The notes: generated from the sequence alone by a model not told the origin. A stretch of DNA of 64,000 bases from an uncultured Prevotellaceae bacterium (GCA_902769805.1 CACXQL010000002.1:62001-126000); one strand, 5' to 3'. Shown: positions 44,831-54,126, numbered from the stretch's first letter. Program-made: numbers and translations.

Positions 44831-45224
44831 GGAAAACACTGCCTCTATAAGCCGGGTTCTGTTTCCTCCCCAAAGGGAAGACACCTGTCATTTATCTACT
44901 CCGCAAGTCACCCTACGGCTCTAGCATTCTACCCTCCATCGTTTACTCGGACGGGCAATCCTCAGACGATGGTATACGCGAACTTGCAGCCCCCAGATGG
45001 AACAGCTCAACGATCACCCGTTGACTGGTGGTCTCTTACACCACCTTCTCACCCTTGCCTCAGAGAGGCGGTTATTTTCTTCTTCCATATCCAGCCGTCA
45101 CCGACTGCTTCCACTTTCAGAAGTGGGGTGCCCTATGCTGCCCGGACTTTCCTCTCGTGTCCTTTCCCCCCTCCTGACGGAGAGAAGCAGTTGACACCAG
45201 CGACAGGTCGAGACACTGTTTTCC
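44831..45224 (-). ncRNA. rnpB: RNase P RNA (class A)
   Basis: The minus strand reads GGAAAACAGTGTCTCGAC at the 5' end (45224) and ends with CAGAACCCGGCTTATAGA, then GGCAGTGTTTTCC. The ends pair as helix P1 (GGAAAACA with TGTTTTCC). The universal word GAGGAAAGTCCGGGC is at about 45150. This is the catalytic RNA that trims tRNA 5' ends. The length is about 394 nt, normal for class A. The ends are set by P1 and could be off by a few bases. Confidence 0.95.
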
Positions 45225-45229
45225 GTTTG

Positions 45230-45261
45230 CAAAGATAAGAGTTAATAGGCAAAATACCAAA
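45230..45261 (-). promoter_or_regulatory. Promoter of rnpB
   Basis: A -7 box TATCTTTG (45230-45237, minus strand) lies five bases before the RNA start, and TTTG (45258-45261) lies 20 nt upstream. It is the best-formed promoter in the window because the transcript end is independently known. Confidence 0.75.
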
Positions 45262-45302
45262 CAAATAACAAGAATATATCTGTCAGATACCTCAATAAAC
45301 TA

Positions 45303-46835
45303 TTAAAACGGCATGGGGTCTTTGTCAATATCCCCGAATGGTGACTCTTCTGGATTGACAGACTGACCACCATTTATCTTACTGCCAAGAATCTCCCCTC
45401 CTGTATCATTTCCTGTCCGCGTAGGATGCAGTCTACTGTCTTCTGGATTCTCAAAACGGGTGAACTCACCACGGAAAGTCAGCAACACATCACCTGTTGC
45501 GCCCTTACGGTGCTTGGCAATAATAATCTGTGCCATACCATGCAGGTCACGACCATTATCGTCCTGATAGATATGATAGTATTCGGGACGATGGACGAAG
45601 AGTACCATATCGGCATCCTGTTCTATGGCTCCCGACTCACGCAAGTCAGAGAGCTGTGGACGCTTACCTTCTAAACCTTCACGACTCTCCACGCCACGAT
45701 TCAATTGTGACAGGGCGATGATGGGGATATCCAACTCCTTTGCCAGTCCTTTCAAGGAACGACTGATTGTGCTGACCTCTTCCTGTCGACTGGAAAAACG
45801 CATACCATTGGCATTCATCAGCTGCAGATAGTCTATCATGATCATCTTCACGCCATGCTCACGAACCAGTCGACGTGCCTTCGTACGGAGTTCAAAGACT
45901 GAGAGTCCAGGAGTGTCATCGATAAATAGCGGAGCCCCTAACAGATTGTTGACGCGTTTATCTAAACGCTCCCACTCATCAGGGCGCAGTTGTCCATTCA
46001 GAATCTTGGAGCCTTGTATCTCACAGACATTGGATATCAGACGATTGACTAATTGTGTATTGCTCATCTCCAACGAGAAGAAAGCCATCGGCACTTGATA
46101 CTCGGCGGCGATATTCTTTGCCATGGAAAGAGCAAAAGAAGTCTTACCCATGGCTGGACGACCTGCAATAATCACGAGATCTGAAGGTTGCCATCCACTG
46201 GTGATGTCATCCAGTTTATAATAACCGCTGGGAACACCTGTCAGACCGTCTTTGTTTGCTGCAGATTTCTGTATGACGTCAATAGCAGTCTTGATGACAG
46301 GGTCTATCTGGGTGTAGTCTTTCTTCATGTTCTTCTGTGAGAGCTCGAAGAGAGAACCCTCGGCTTCCTGCATCAGGTCGTCAATATCTATTGTCTCATC
46401 AAAAGCCTTTGTCTCAATAAAACTTGCATAGGAGATAAGTTGTCGCGCCAGGAACTTCTGTGCGATGATACGGGCATGATACTCAATATTCGCTGATGAA
46501 GCCACCCGTGATGAGAGTTCGGTGACATAGGCAGGTCCCCCGACATCCTCTAAGTCACCCTGTTTGGCAAGCTGTTCCGTAACAGTCCAGATATCAACAG
46601 GCTGTTCCTTCATCTCCAAGTCACGGATGGCTGTATATATCTTCTGGTTACGAGGCTCATAGAAGCTCTCTGGATAGAGCATCTCACAGACAATGGTATA
46701 GGCATCCTTATCTATCATCAAAGCACCCAGTACAGCACGTTCTATCTCTGTAGCCTGTGGTTGCACATGGGCATAAGTATTGTCTGTCGTATTTCTTTTG
46801 CGCGTAGTTCTGCGCTGACTATTCTGTTCTGCCAT
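45303..46835 (-). CDS. dnaB: Replicative DNA helicase DnaB
   Basis: The protein has 510 residues. The N-terminal collar (about 25-130: ERAVLGALMIDKDAY) is followed by the RecA-like helicase domain with GRPAMGKTSFAL (Walker A, about 222), and DYLQLM (Walker B). DnaB unwinds DNA at the replication fork. The C-terminal tail (about 460-510) is of low complexity. It is complete. Three 14-bp repeats lie just upstream of the gene. Confidence 0.97.
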   Translation of the reverse strand: MAEQNSQRRTTRKRNTTDNTYAHVQPQATEIERAVLGALMIDKDAYTIVCEMLYPESFYEPRNQKIYTAIRDLEMKEQPVDIWTVTEQLAKQGDLEDVGGPAYVTELSSRVASSANIEYHARIIAQKFLARQLISYASFIETKAFDETIDIDDLMQEAEGSLFELSQKNMKKDYTQIDPVIKTAIDVIQKSAANKDGLTGVPSGYYKLDDITSGWQPSDLVIIAGRPAMGKTSFALSMAKNIAAEYQVPMAFFSLEMSNTQLVNRLISNVCEIQGSKILNGQLRPDEWERLDKRVNNLLGAPLFIDDTPGLSVFELRTKARRLVREHGVKMIMIDYLQLMNANGMRFSSRQEEVSTISRSLKGLAKELDIPIIALSQLNRGVESREGLEGKRPQLSDLRESGAIEQDADMVLFVHRPEYYHIYQDDNGRDLHGMAQIIIAKHRKGATGDVLLTFRGEFTRFENPEDSRLHPTRTGNDTGGEILGSKINGGQSVNPEESPFGDIDKDPMPF

Positions 46836-46859
46836 TAATCTAAACCCTTAAACTCTTTA

Positions 46860-46901
46860 AACTATCAACTTTAAACTATCAACTTTAAACTATCAACTTT
46901 A
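46860..46901. repeat. 14-bp tandem repeat (AACTATCAACTTTA x 3)
   Basis: Three exact copies at 46860-46873, 46874-46887 and 46888-46901, in the gap between dnaB and nadE. Each is two heptads (AACTATC, AACTTTA). The same heptads occur inside queA at 49142-49176. Confidence 0.92.
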
Positions 46902-46916
46902 AACTTTATATTCCCT

Positions 46917-48839
46917 TCACAATCCCTCACATTCTTTCATCCATAATGTACTGGCGGCATCACTTGGCATTCGCCAGTCGCCACGAGGTGACAGACTGAT
47001 GCTGCCCACCTTAGGGCCGTCAGGCAGGCATGAGCGTTTGAACTGCTGACTGAAGAAGCGCCGACAGAAGGTTGTCAACCATTTCTTAATGGTTCCCTTG
47101 TCATATTTCTCTCCAAAGGCATGGCGTGCAAGGAAGAAGATCTTCGCTGGACGGAAACCAAAACGGAGGAAATAGTAAAGGAAGAAATCATGCAACTCAT
47201 AAGGTCCGACAAGGTCTTCCGTCTTCTGTTTGATATTCCCTTCAGCATCCGCAGGTGTCAGCTCAGGAGATATTGGAGTATCGACAATGTCAAGGAGGGT
47301 TTCCTGCTGAGCCTTAAACTGTGGCTGTGACGCAATATAACGGATGAGATACTGGATGAGTGTCTTGGGCACTCCGGCGTTGACACCATACATTGACATG
47401 TGGTCACCGTTATAAGTAGCCCATCCAAGGGCAAGTTCTGAGAGGTCACCAGTTCCCACCACCATCGCATTGAGCTGGTTGGCAAGGTCCATTAGTATCT
47501 GAGTACGTTCACGAGCCTGTGCGTTCTCATAGGTCGTGTCATGTTTCTTGATGTCATGTCCGATATCCTCAAAATGCTGGGTTACAGCTTTAGCAATGGA
47601 TATCTCCATTTGTGAGATGCCAAGTGTCTGCATCAGTGATGTCGCATTGTCATGTGTACGGTCGGTAGTTCCGAAACCTGGCATCGTCACTCCCACAATA
47701 CCCTTACGGTCCAGTCCGAGCTTGTCGAAGGTACGTACACATACCAACAAGGCAAGTGTAGAGTCCAGACCGCCACTGATTCCGATGACAACATGTTCGC
47801 AGTTCGTATGAGTGAGACGCTTGGCAAGTCCCATCATCTGGATATTCAGAATCTCCTCACAGGTCGATGACATCTCTTCGTCTTTCGGAATGAAAGGATG
47901 AGGATCGACGGGACGTAACATCTGGAACTCCGCAAGCATCACTGGCTTACATTCTACGACGACAGCCTTTGCATCACGTTGTGCATTGACAAAGGTGGAA
48001 TTGGTATGACGCTCTGTACGCAGTCTCTCTACGTCTATCTGTGTCACCTGTAGCTGGGGCTGGAAGGAATAGCGCTCCCCTTCCACCAGGACATGGCCGT
48101 TCTCGAAGATCATCGCATTTCCGCCATATACCACATCCTGTGTCGACTCGCCGAATCCGCATGAGGCATAGACATAACCACTGATAGTACGGGCACTCTG
48201 CTGGGCAAGGAGTGAACGTAAATACTGATGTTTTCCTATCACTTCGTCGCTTGCCGAACAGTTCAGAATGATATCCGCCCCTGCCATCGTCAGGTTATTG
48301 CTGGGTGGAACTGGAGCCCACACATCCTCGCATATCTCCACACCAAACTTCACACCACCCGTCGTTTGGAACACCTTCGGTTCGTCAGACAAGGATACAG
48401 GATTGCCTGCCAGATATATCTCAGTGGGATTCAGGTCTTGTGACGACGCGAACCACCGTTTCTCATAGAACTCGTTATAGTTAGGCAAGTAAGTCTTGGG
48501 AACAAGTCCTAAAAGGTTTCCACTCTGTATGACGGCAGCACAATTGAGAAGCAGTCCTTCTGCCTGCACAGGCATACCCACCACACATATAATATTCAGT
48601 TTTCTCGTGAAGTCAAGAAGTGTTATCAAGCCCTCCTCTGCCTTTGACAGCAACAGTTGTCCCTTAAACAAGTCCTGGCAACTATACCCTGTTATGGCAA
48701 GTTCCGGAAAACAAATCAGTTCAACACCCTGTCCTTCAGCATTGGCTATCAGTTTCTCAATCTCAAGCACGTTGTACTCAACATCGGCAACTTTTACGGC
48801 AGGTACGGCTGCTGCAACGGTAATCAGTCCATGTTTCAT
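46917..48839 (-). CDS. nadE: Glutamine-dependent NAD synthetase
   Basis: The protein has 640 residues. The N-terminal nitrilase-like glutaminase domain (1-280) has the E-K-C triad region (CFPELAITGY, and GVEICEDVW with the catalytic cysteine). The C-terminal synthetase domain has the ATP loop ISGGLDSTLAL at about 355. It makes NAD+ from deamido-NAD+, glutamine and ATP. It is complete and intact. Confidence 0.96.
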   Translation of the reverse strand: MKHGLITVAAAVPAVKVADVEYNVLEIEKLIANAEGQGVELICFPELAITGYSCQDLFKGQLLLSKAEEGLITLLDFTRKLNIICVVGMPVQAEGLLLNCAAVIQSGNLLGLVPKTYLPNYNEFYEKRWFASSQDLNPTEIYLAGNPVSLSDEPKVFQTTGGVKFGVEICEDVWAPVPPSNNLTMAGADIILNCSASDEVIGKHQYLRSLLAQQSARTISGYVYASCGFGESTQDVVYGGNAMIFENGHVLVEGERYSFQPQLQVTQIDVERLRTERHTNSTFVNAQRDAKAVVVECKPVMLAEFQMLRPVDPHPFIPKDEEMSSTCEEILNIQMMGLAKRLTHTNCEHVVIGISGGLDSTLALLVCVRTFDKLGLDRKGIVGVTMPGFGTTDRTHDNATSLMQTLGISQMEISIAKAVTQHFEDIGHDIKKHDTTYENAQARERTQILMDLANQLNAMVVGTGDLSELALGWATYNGDHMSMYGVNAGVPKTLIQYLIRYIASQPQFKAQQETLLDIVDTPISPELTPADAEGNIKQKTEDLVGPYELHDFFLYYFLRFGFRPAKIFFLARHAFGEKYDKGTIKKWLTTFCRRFFSQQFKRSCLPDGPKVGSISLSPRGDWRMPSDAASTLWMKECEGL

Positions 48840-48877
48840 ATCTTATTATTTTCGTTCTTTTGTTATGTCGTTCAGAA

Positions 48878-50152
48878 TTATGGAATGAGAAGTGAAGAGT
48901 CGCCATAGCTCAGGAAGCGGAAATCATGAGACAGGGCGTAATCGTAGATGCGCCGCCAGTCGCCTTTGACAAAGGCACTCACCAATAACAGCAGTGTACT
49001 TTGTGGCTGGTGGAAGTTGGTAATCAGTATCTTCACTATCTTATAGTCATAGCCTGGGGCTATGATAATCTGTGTCGAGGAATGCAATATCGTCAACTCG
49101 TGACGGTCCATCCAGTCAAGCAGTGCCTGTAGCACGTCTTTAGCTTTCAACTCAAAACTATCAACTTTCAACTTTAACCCTTCATACGGTTCCCATTGGT
49201 TGACATGTAACTGCTCCTCTGTCAGATTGGGATTCGCCATCACCTTCAGTCCCATATAGTAGAGACTCTCTAAAGTACGTACACTGGTGGTACCGACAGC
49301 GATGGCTTCACCATCATGGGCAATAAGCCGCTCGATGGTATGACGGCGTACGGCGATATACTCAGTATGCATAGGGTGCTCTCCGATGGTATCACTCTTC
49401 ACGGGACGGAACGTACCTGCTCCTACATGCAGGGTCAGTTCCTCGCGCTCAATGCCGTGGGCATCGATATCCGCAAGCACTTTCTCCGTAAAGTGTAGTC
49501 CTGCCGTCGGAGCCGCCACACTACCTTTAATCTTTGAATAGACGGTCTGATAGGTTGTCTTGTCACTCTCCTGTGTCTCACGATTCAGATAGGGAGGAAT
49601 AGGCAGTTCACCCATCGCATCAATGATGTCGGCAAAAGTTATTGGACACGAACCTTCGTCCTTTGAACTTTGACTTTCGACCTTTGACCATTCAAAGTCA
49701 ATCCACTGACTGGTACCATGCTCTCCACGACGAGTAGCTCTTACCTCGACCTCCTGACTCCCGACTCCTACCTTCCTCACCAGCGTTCCCTCTTTCCATT
49801 TCTTCAGGTTGCCTATTAAACAGAGCCACGAGCAATGTCCACGTGTCTGGAACATCTGCTCATAGTCGGCAGGTTCAAAAGGTTCTAGAAGGAATATTTC
49901 TATCAAAGCACCAGATTCCTTACGGAAATGCAGACGTGCCTGTATCACCTTCGTGTTGTTGAACACCATGAGAGCATTCGAGGGAAGATAGTTAGGGATG
50001 TTGTAGAAGACATCCTCTCCTACTACACCTTTATTATATATAAGAAGCTTCGAGTGATCACGCTCCGCCACAGGATATTTAGCAATCCTCTCGTCAGGCA
50101 AGGGATAGTTATAGTCACTGATTCGTATATGTTTCGTCTCTTTTGTCTCCAT
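48878..50152 (-). CDS. queA: S-adenosylmethionine:tRNA ribosyltransferase-isomerase QueA
   Basis: The start at 50152 (METKETKHIRISDYNYPLPDE) gives 424 residues; a frame with 24 more residues has no support. Conserved blocks are PDERIAKYP, FNNTKVIQARL, PPYLNRE, TAGLHFT and HVGAGTF-PV. QueA adds the ribosyl part of SAM to form epoxyqueuosine in tRNA. The protein is about 70 residues longer than E. coli QueA. Two runs of 7-bp repeats (49142-49176, encoding LKLKVDSFELKAK; 49654-49688, encoding SKVESQSSKDEG) account for some of this and look like in-frame insertions. Confidence 0.94.
   Translation of the reverse strand: METKETKHIRISDYNYPLPDERIAKYPVAERDHSKLLIYNKGVVGEDVFYNIPNYLPSNALMVFNNTKVIQARLHFRKESGALIEIFLLEPFEPADYEQMFQTRGHCSWLCLIGNLKKWKEGTLVRKVGVGSQEVEVRATRRGEHGTSQWIDFEWSKVESQSSKDEGSCPITFADIIDAMGELPIPPYLNRETQESDKTTYQTVYSKIKGSVAAPTAGLHFTEKVLADIDAHGIEREELTLHVGAGTFRPVKSDTIGEHPMHTEYIAVRRHTIERLIAHDGEAIAVGTTSVRTLESLYYMGLKVMANPNLTEEQLHVNQWEPYEGLKLKVDSFELKAKDVLQALLDWMDRHELTILHSSTQIIIAPGYDYKIVKILITNFHQPQSTLLLLVSAFVKGDWRRIYDYALSHDFRFLSYGDSSLLIP
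49142..49176. repeat. 7-bp repeat run inside queA (first)
   Basis: Five successive heptads of the AACTTTC family (AGCTTTC, AACTCAA, AACTATC, AACTTTC, AACTTTA) lie in the queA frame and encode LKLKVDSFELKAK-like residues. The unit resembles the repeats at 46860 and 24485. Confidence 0.8.
49654..49688. repeat. 7-bp repeat run inside queA (second)
   Basis: Five heptads (CTTCGTC, CTTTGAA, CTTTGAC, TTTCGAC, CTTTGAC) encode the non-conserved SKVESQSSKDEG, directly before a conserved QueA block (ITFADIIDAMG). Confidence 0.75.
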
Positions 50153-50220
50153 AAAAAGCGAATAACGTTGCGAAGGTACAAAAAAACAGGCAAAGCACAA
50201 AGTCTTTGCCCGATTTTTTA

Positions 50221-50467
50221 TCAAAGTAATATTTTGAAAGGTAGGTTATTATCTACACATCGTGAGCAATATAAGTCTGTTGTCAACCTCGTTGCCAACT
50301 CCTTCAGTAAACCCTTTCCGTAGTCAGCCCTTGCTTCACCATGCTGCTCATGTTCTACAATCTGCTGAACAATAAGCCCGTTTCCTGACATTGGCAAGAA
50401 TCTCACTTACATTGGCATATAATTTATTCAGGCCCTGATATATTTCCTTATTCTGTTTTTCGTTCAT
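50221..50467 (-). pseudogene. YhcG/DUF1016-type nuclease remnant
   Basis: A start at 50467 reads MNEKQNKEIYQGLNKLYANV and resembles the first helix of YhcG (DUF1016) proteins. The frame then breaks after about 40 codons, and the next frame continues IVQQIVEHEQHGEARADYG and KGLLKELATRLTTDL, the family's core pattern. It stops before the nuclease domain. YhcG proteins are PD-(D/E)xK nucleases often found in defence islands. The remnant has a frameshift and a large deletion, so it is not functional. Confidence 0.65.
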
Positions 50468-50487
50468 ATTACTTAGATCTTTTTAGT

Positions 50488-50547
50488 TTATCATTTTTCT
50501 TCTCCATGTCCCATGATTTGGGACAACAAACACTTATCTTTGCAGTA
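50488..50547 (+). promoter_or_regulatory. 60-bp promoter/operator element, copy 1, with palindrome
   Basis: The perfect palindrome GTCCCATGATTTGGGAC (50508-50524) is followed 10 bp later by a -7 box TATCTTTG (50535-50542). TTTG lies in the palindrome at an abnormal 14-nt spacing, so the bound protein may activate or repress. A near-identical inverted copy is at 54180-54240. It faces the small-peptide gene at 50602. Confidence 0.75.
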
Positions 50548-50601
50548 AAGAAAGAAACCTAAAAAGAAAGAACGAAGATTAGAAGTATAAAGGAAAAAGA
50601 C

Positions 50602-50667
50602 ATGGAATGGCTGTTTATCATTATCCTTGCATGGATTACCGTCGCCTTTTGTACTAGGGGGAAATAG
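50602..50667 (+). CDS. 21-residue single-pass membrane peptide
   Basis: The frame reads MEWLFIIILAWITVAFCTRG then K, ending in TAG. It is one hydrophobic helix with a positive tail, as in type I toxins or small regulatory peptides. An AAGGAAAAAGAC stretch just upstream could serve as a ribosome-binding site. It is too short to be sure of, but it follows a strong promoter element and precedes a gene of similar N-terminal design (50729-51028, MEILVLLPIIWIVV). No homologue can be named. Confidence 0.45.
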   Translation: MEWLFIIILAWITVAFCTRGK

Positions 50668-50700
50668 TCCTGTGTATTTTCACGAGAAAGGATTACACGA

Positions 50701-50708
50701 TACATTTG
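50701..50708 (+). promoter_or_regulatory. -7 box-like site before the 99-residue membrane protein gene
   Basis: TACATTTG lies 20 nt before the ATG at 50729. It fits the -7 consensus, so the gene could have its own promoter as well as the one at 50488. Confidence 0.4.
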
Positions 50709-50728
50709 CAATTTAAATCATTAGAATT

Positions 50729-51028
50729 ATGGAAATACTTGTCCTTCTTCCCATTATATGGATTGTGGTTTTCCTGATTGTCAGGAAAAGACCGCAAGAG
50801 ACTTCCATACAGGGTGAGCCTGTAGGATGGAATTCCTTTCGCCACAGCGTATCCGATGTTGAAGGTAAGTTTATCGTAGAAGAGGCATTTAAGACGAAAC
50901 GGAATCACTATGCCCTTCGTATCAGGAACCTCAAGACGGGCGAGTCAAGGACAGTCTACGGGAAAGATCCTTACGATGTGTCTGACAAGGCGAAAAGGAT
51001 TTTCCTTACATGGGAGATATCGCAGTAA
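50729..51028 (+). CDS. Small membrane-anchored protein, unknown function
   Basis: The protein has 99 residues. An N-terminal transmembrane helix (about 3-19, ILVLLPIIWIVVFLIV) is followed by a basic stop-transfer and a cytoplasmic domain of about 75 residues (HYALRIRNLKTGESRTVYG). I recognise no family. It shares the promoter element at 50488 with the 21-residue peptide gene, and the same element precedes the restriction-modification gene. A role as an accessory membrane protein of the defence cluster is inference. Confidence 0.6.
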   Translation: MEILVLLPIIWIVVFLIVRKRPQETSIQGEPVGWNSFRHSVSDVEGKFIVEEAFKTKRNHYALRIRNLKTGESRTVYGKDPYDVSDKAKRIFLTWEISQ

Positions 51029-51155
51029 TATTTTCACATTTTAATAAAGCGTTCAAAACAAGACCTTAGAAATCATAAACAAGTTCTTATGTAAAGACAG
51101 GATAGAAAATCCAACAAGCATAAACCTTATTAGTCGTACACGATTGGAATTCCAA

Positions 51156-54068
51156 CTATTTCGTAAGTTCTTGATAACGCTTGAATAGTTCTGCAACAAT
51201 CAAAGACTCTTGGTCTTCTGTTATCTTAGAACTGAAACCATATGCCTGCATAACAGCTCGGTCATTATCCTTATGGGCTTTACGAAGTTCCGCAGGCATT
51301 GTCAATTCGTCGTAGAGGTCAGCAAGCGAACTATCTGGATATTTAGCCCTTGCATCGAGAATGGCTTGTGCAGTCTGCTCTATCTTTGTCTTTTGTGCCT
51401 CAGTAGGTGTAGGCCAAGGGAAGTTGTTGTAAACGATGGTGTTAGAATAACTATAATCGCTCTTTAGTCTACCGCAAACTGCCCTCATCCAAGCCATATG
51501 TACATTAGATGTCAAAACACCAAAATGATATAAAGAGGCATCTGGCATTTGGAATAGTTTGTCTCCTGCTATAACTTCTGCCTTCAGATAATCAATAGGA
51601 ACATAGCGTCTATTCTCGGAGGTAACCTTTGGAATGGCTACATAATCACCTTCACATGGACGCATTTCTCCAAAGAGTGTTGGTGTTGTTGCACTTTGTA
51701 CAGTTGCCGCTTTTGCACTCTTCAATCTGAATTCACGAACAGCCTCTATACATTTCAACAAGGTAGAACATGCTTTGAGTTCTGAAGGATCTGCTCCTAC
51801 AAGCCAGAAGCACCAGCGTGGTTTTCTATCTATAAAATCCTTACCCATCATAAATGGTCTTAGGAACTTTTCTCCCTTGGGTTCTTTTTGAAGATAATCC
51901 TTTTTCTCTTCATTTGTTAAAAGCAGATTACCATCATCAATGGGTGAACTTCCTCTAATCATAAGTGGAACTTCACATAAAGGTTTCGGTTTTTTCTCTA
52001 TAAACACATTAGGAGCGTCCAATAAATAGCCATTAATATTATCGGCGCTTATTTTTTGATTATCATTCAGATAAATTACTTTTTCTTTTTGACTGTCACA
52101 GGCACTGAAACCTATAATCACACAATGGACATGAGCCTTTAGACTTGCCTCGCTATCCCAACGGAACGTACGATAAGCAAAATCAAAGTGAATGTCAAAT
52201 TTCTCAAACATGGGTTTCCATATCGCAGTCACCTGTTCTCCTTGTGTAATGGAATTCGTTGACACCAATGCACATTTTGTATTTGTATGCTGAATGAGTT
52301 GGGAGGCTTTGTAGTACCAGCCGGCTACGTAATCGATATTACTGCCAAAGTCGCTCATGGTGTTCTTAAGATCGCCTTTCTGCTCTTTTGTTTGATAAGC
52401 ATACCCTACAAACGGAGGATTACCGAAAATATAGTCATAATTAACTTGATAGCGTAATTTTTCTGGTTTAATATCACTATCCAATCGATGAGTTATGACA
52501 TTGATTTCATTGTATTCAACAGCAGGTTCACTTGCTATCAGGGATTTGGGTTCAATAATCAAGTGGACATTATTTGCATGGATAGTTGGAATGTCTGATG
52601 GAGTTTCAATCACGTCCCAATCCATTCTCAATGCATTGCCTTCTCGGATATTGGTATAACTCTTCAAAGGCAGGAACTCAATATCTTGATGGATGATACG
52701 CTCCGTCTCTGCCAACATCTGTGCCTCACTGATCCAAAGGGCAGTAGTGGCGACAGTAACAGCAAAGTCATTAATCTCGATACCATAGAACTGCTGAATG
52801 CTGACCTTGATGGGGTTCAGGAATTCACCCATCATCGTCTGTCCATGATATCGCTCGCGGATGACCTCGTTTTCCAAGCGACGCAATGAAAGATACGTTT
52901 CAGTGAGGAAGTTTCCAGAACCACAAGCAGGGTCGAGGAAAGTAAGACTCGCCAGTCTGTCTTGGTAGGCATCGAGTTTCTTCTGACGCTGACGTTCTAC
53001 CTTTTCCTCCAAGATGCTATCGAGTTCGCTGCGCAGGTCGTTCAAGAACAACGGGTCTATCACTTTGTGGATATTCTCGATAGACGTATAGTGCATACCA
53101 CCACTGCGACGTGTCTCAGGGTTCAGTGTCGATTCAAACATGGCACCAAAGATGGTAGGCGATATTTCTGACCAGTCGAAGTCTAGCGAGGCATTCTTTA
53201 GAAGTGTCTGTTTCAATTCTTCTGTAAACTGAGGAATCTCTATCTCTTCCTCGAATAGTCCACCATTGGTATATGGGAAAGCCTTTAGGTCGTCCTTCAG
53301 ATATTTACTGCGCTGCTCTTGTGGTGTTTTCAACACATCAAAGAGACGAATCAAGGCACTGCGTAAATCGTCTGCCTCATAACGGGAAAGATAGTCGTGG
53401 AACTGGTCGTGCAAGAAGATTTCTGCATCCTCGGCATAGAGACAGAACACAATGCGGACACAAAGAATATTCAGCCAACGAAGTGCCTCAGGGGAGTTGT
53501 CATCATATTGCTTTAACAGAGCCTCGTATATCTTGCCGACAATCTCACTGGCTTGCATCGAGACTTCCATCTCTTTCGAGAGGTGTTCGCTCTTAGCATC
53601 TACCAAGAACTGCAAGCGATAATATTCCTTGCCTAAGTTCTCCAACAAAATCTGTTCTGGTTTACCATTAGGCTGCTCCATGTCATAGACCAGAAACTCC
53701 TTGAAATTACAAGTAACTATCCAGCGCGGATGCTCACTCAATGGCATGTTTGCCACATAGCGTTTAGCCTGCTGATAAGGATTCAATACAGAGCCGTCGC
53801 TCTGAACACTACCTTTACGTAAATCCTTGTCAATGCCTTTCTGCTCTATCAGTACACGAGTGGAAGGGATATGTCCGTCTATGAAATTCGTCTTATCTAC
53901 CTTTACTTGTTCTTCATAGCGGATAAACTGCGAAGGGTTCTCTATGCCGAAAACCTCCGTCAACAGTTCTGTCCAGAAAAGTTGTGAGTCGCCTTTCTCA
54001 TAGCCTCTCCCTTTCCATCGTTCTGCAAACTCAGCAGCACTGGCTGCACGCTGTTTCTCTATCTTCAT
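51156..54068 (-). CDS. MmeI-like single-chain restriction-modification enzyme (type IIL)
   Basis: The start at 54068 (MKIEKQRAAS) gives 970 residues. An N-terminal nuclease domain has a D-x10-E-x-K pattern in FIDGHIPSTRVLIEQKG (about 63-80). A helical linker follows, then an N6-adenine methyltransferase domain with DPACGSGNFL (SAM site, about 380) and NPPF (catalytic, about 555). The C-terminal part (about 680-970) is the target recognition domain. Such enzymes both methylate and cut near one asymmetric site. A promoter (54096-54103 with TTTG at 54123) lies just upstream, and the palindromic element at 54180 is further up. The recognition site cannot be read from sequence. Confidence 0.88.
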   Translation of the reverse strand: MKIEKQRAASAAEFAERWKGRGYEKGDSQLFWTELLTEVFGIENPSQFIRYEEQVKVDKTNFIDGHIPSTRVLIEQKGIDKDLRKGSVQSDGSVLNPYQQAKRYVANMPLSEHPRWIVTCNFKEFLVYDMEQPNGKPEQILLENLGKEYYRLQFLVDAKSEHLSKEMEVSMQASEIVGKIYEALLKQYDDNSPEALRWLNILCVRIVFCLYAEDAEIFLHDQFHDYLSRYEADDLRSALIRLFDVLKTPQEQRSKYLKDDLKAFPYTNGGLFEEEIEIPQFTEELKQTLLKNASLDFDWSEISPTIFGAMFESTLNPETRRSGGMHYTSIENIHKVIDPLFLNDLRSELDSILEEKVERQRQKKLDAYQDRLASLTFLDPACGSGNFLTETYLSLRRLENEVIRERYHGQTMMGEFLNPIKVSIQQFYGIEINDFAVTVATTALWISEAQMLAETERIIHQDIEFLPLKSYTNIREGNALRMDWDVIETPSDIPTIHANNVHLIIEPKSLIASEPAVEYNEINVITHRLDSDIKPEKLRYQVNYDYIFGNPPFVGYAYQTKEQKGDLKNTMSDFGSNIDYVAGWYYKASQLIQHTNTKCALVSTNSITQGEQVTAIWKPMFEKFDIHFDFAYRTFRWDSEASLKAHVHCVIIGFSACDSQKEKVIYLNDNQKISADNINGYLLDAPNVFIEKKPKPLCEVPLMIRGSSPIDDGNLLLTNEEKKDYLQKEPKGEKFLRPFMMGKDFIDRKPRWCFWLVGADPSELKACSTLLKCIEAVREFRLKSAKAATVQSATTPTLFGEMRPCEGDYVAIPKVTSENRRYVPIDYLKAEVIAGDKLFQMPDASLYHFGVLTSNVHMAWMRAVCGRLKSDYSYSNTIVYNNFPWPTPTEAQKTKIEQTAQAILDARAKYPDSSLADLYDELTMPAELRKAHKDNDRAVMQAYGFSSKITEDQESLIVAELFKRYQELTK

Positions 54069-54095
54069 TGTTTCTTTTTGAATAAATTGACCCTG

Positions 54096-54126
54096 CAAAG
54101 ATACACATTTTTAATAGACTAACAAA
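54096..54126 (-). promoter_or_regulatory. Proximal promoter of the restriction-modification gene
   Basis: A -7 box TATCTTTG (54096-54103) and TTTG (54123-54126), 19 nt apart on the minus strand, lie 28 nt before the ATG at 54068. This proximal promoter seems better formed than the one in the palindromic element upstream. Confidence 0.6.

Noticed and set aside
44783..45238. A 151-codon plus-strand frame.
   Set aside because: It overlaps the RNase P RNA, whose conserved words and P1 pairing are clear on the minus strand.
51156..54068. The methylase-like gene as a BREX PglX.
   Set aside because: The N-terminal D-x10-E-x-K nuclease pattern and length fit MmeI-type enzymes, and no other BREX genes (PglZ, BrxC, BrxL) are near.
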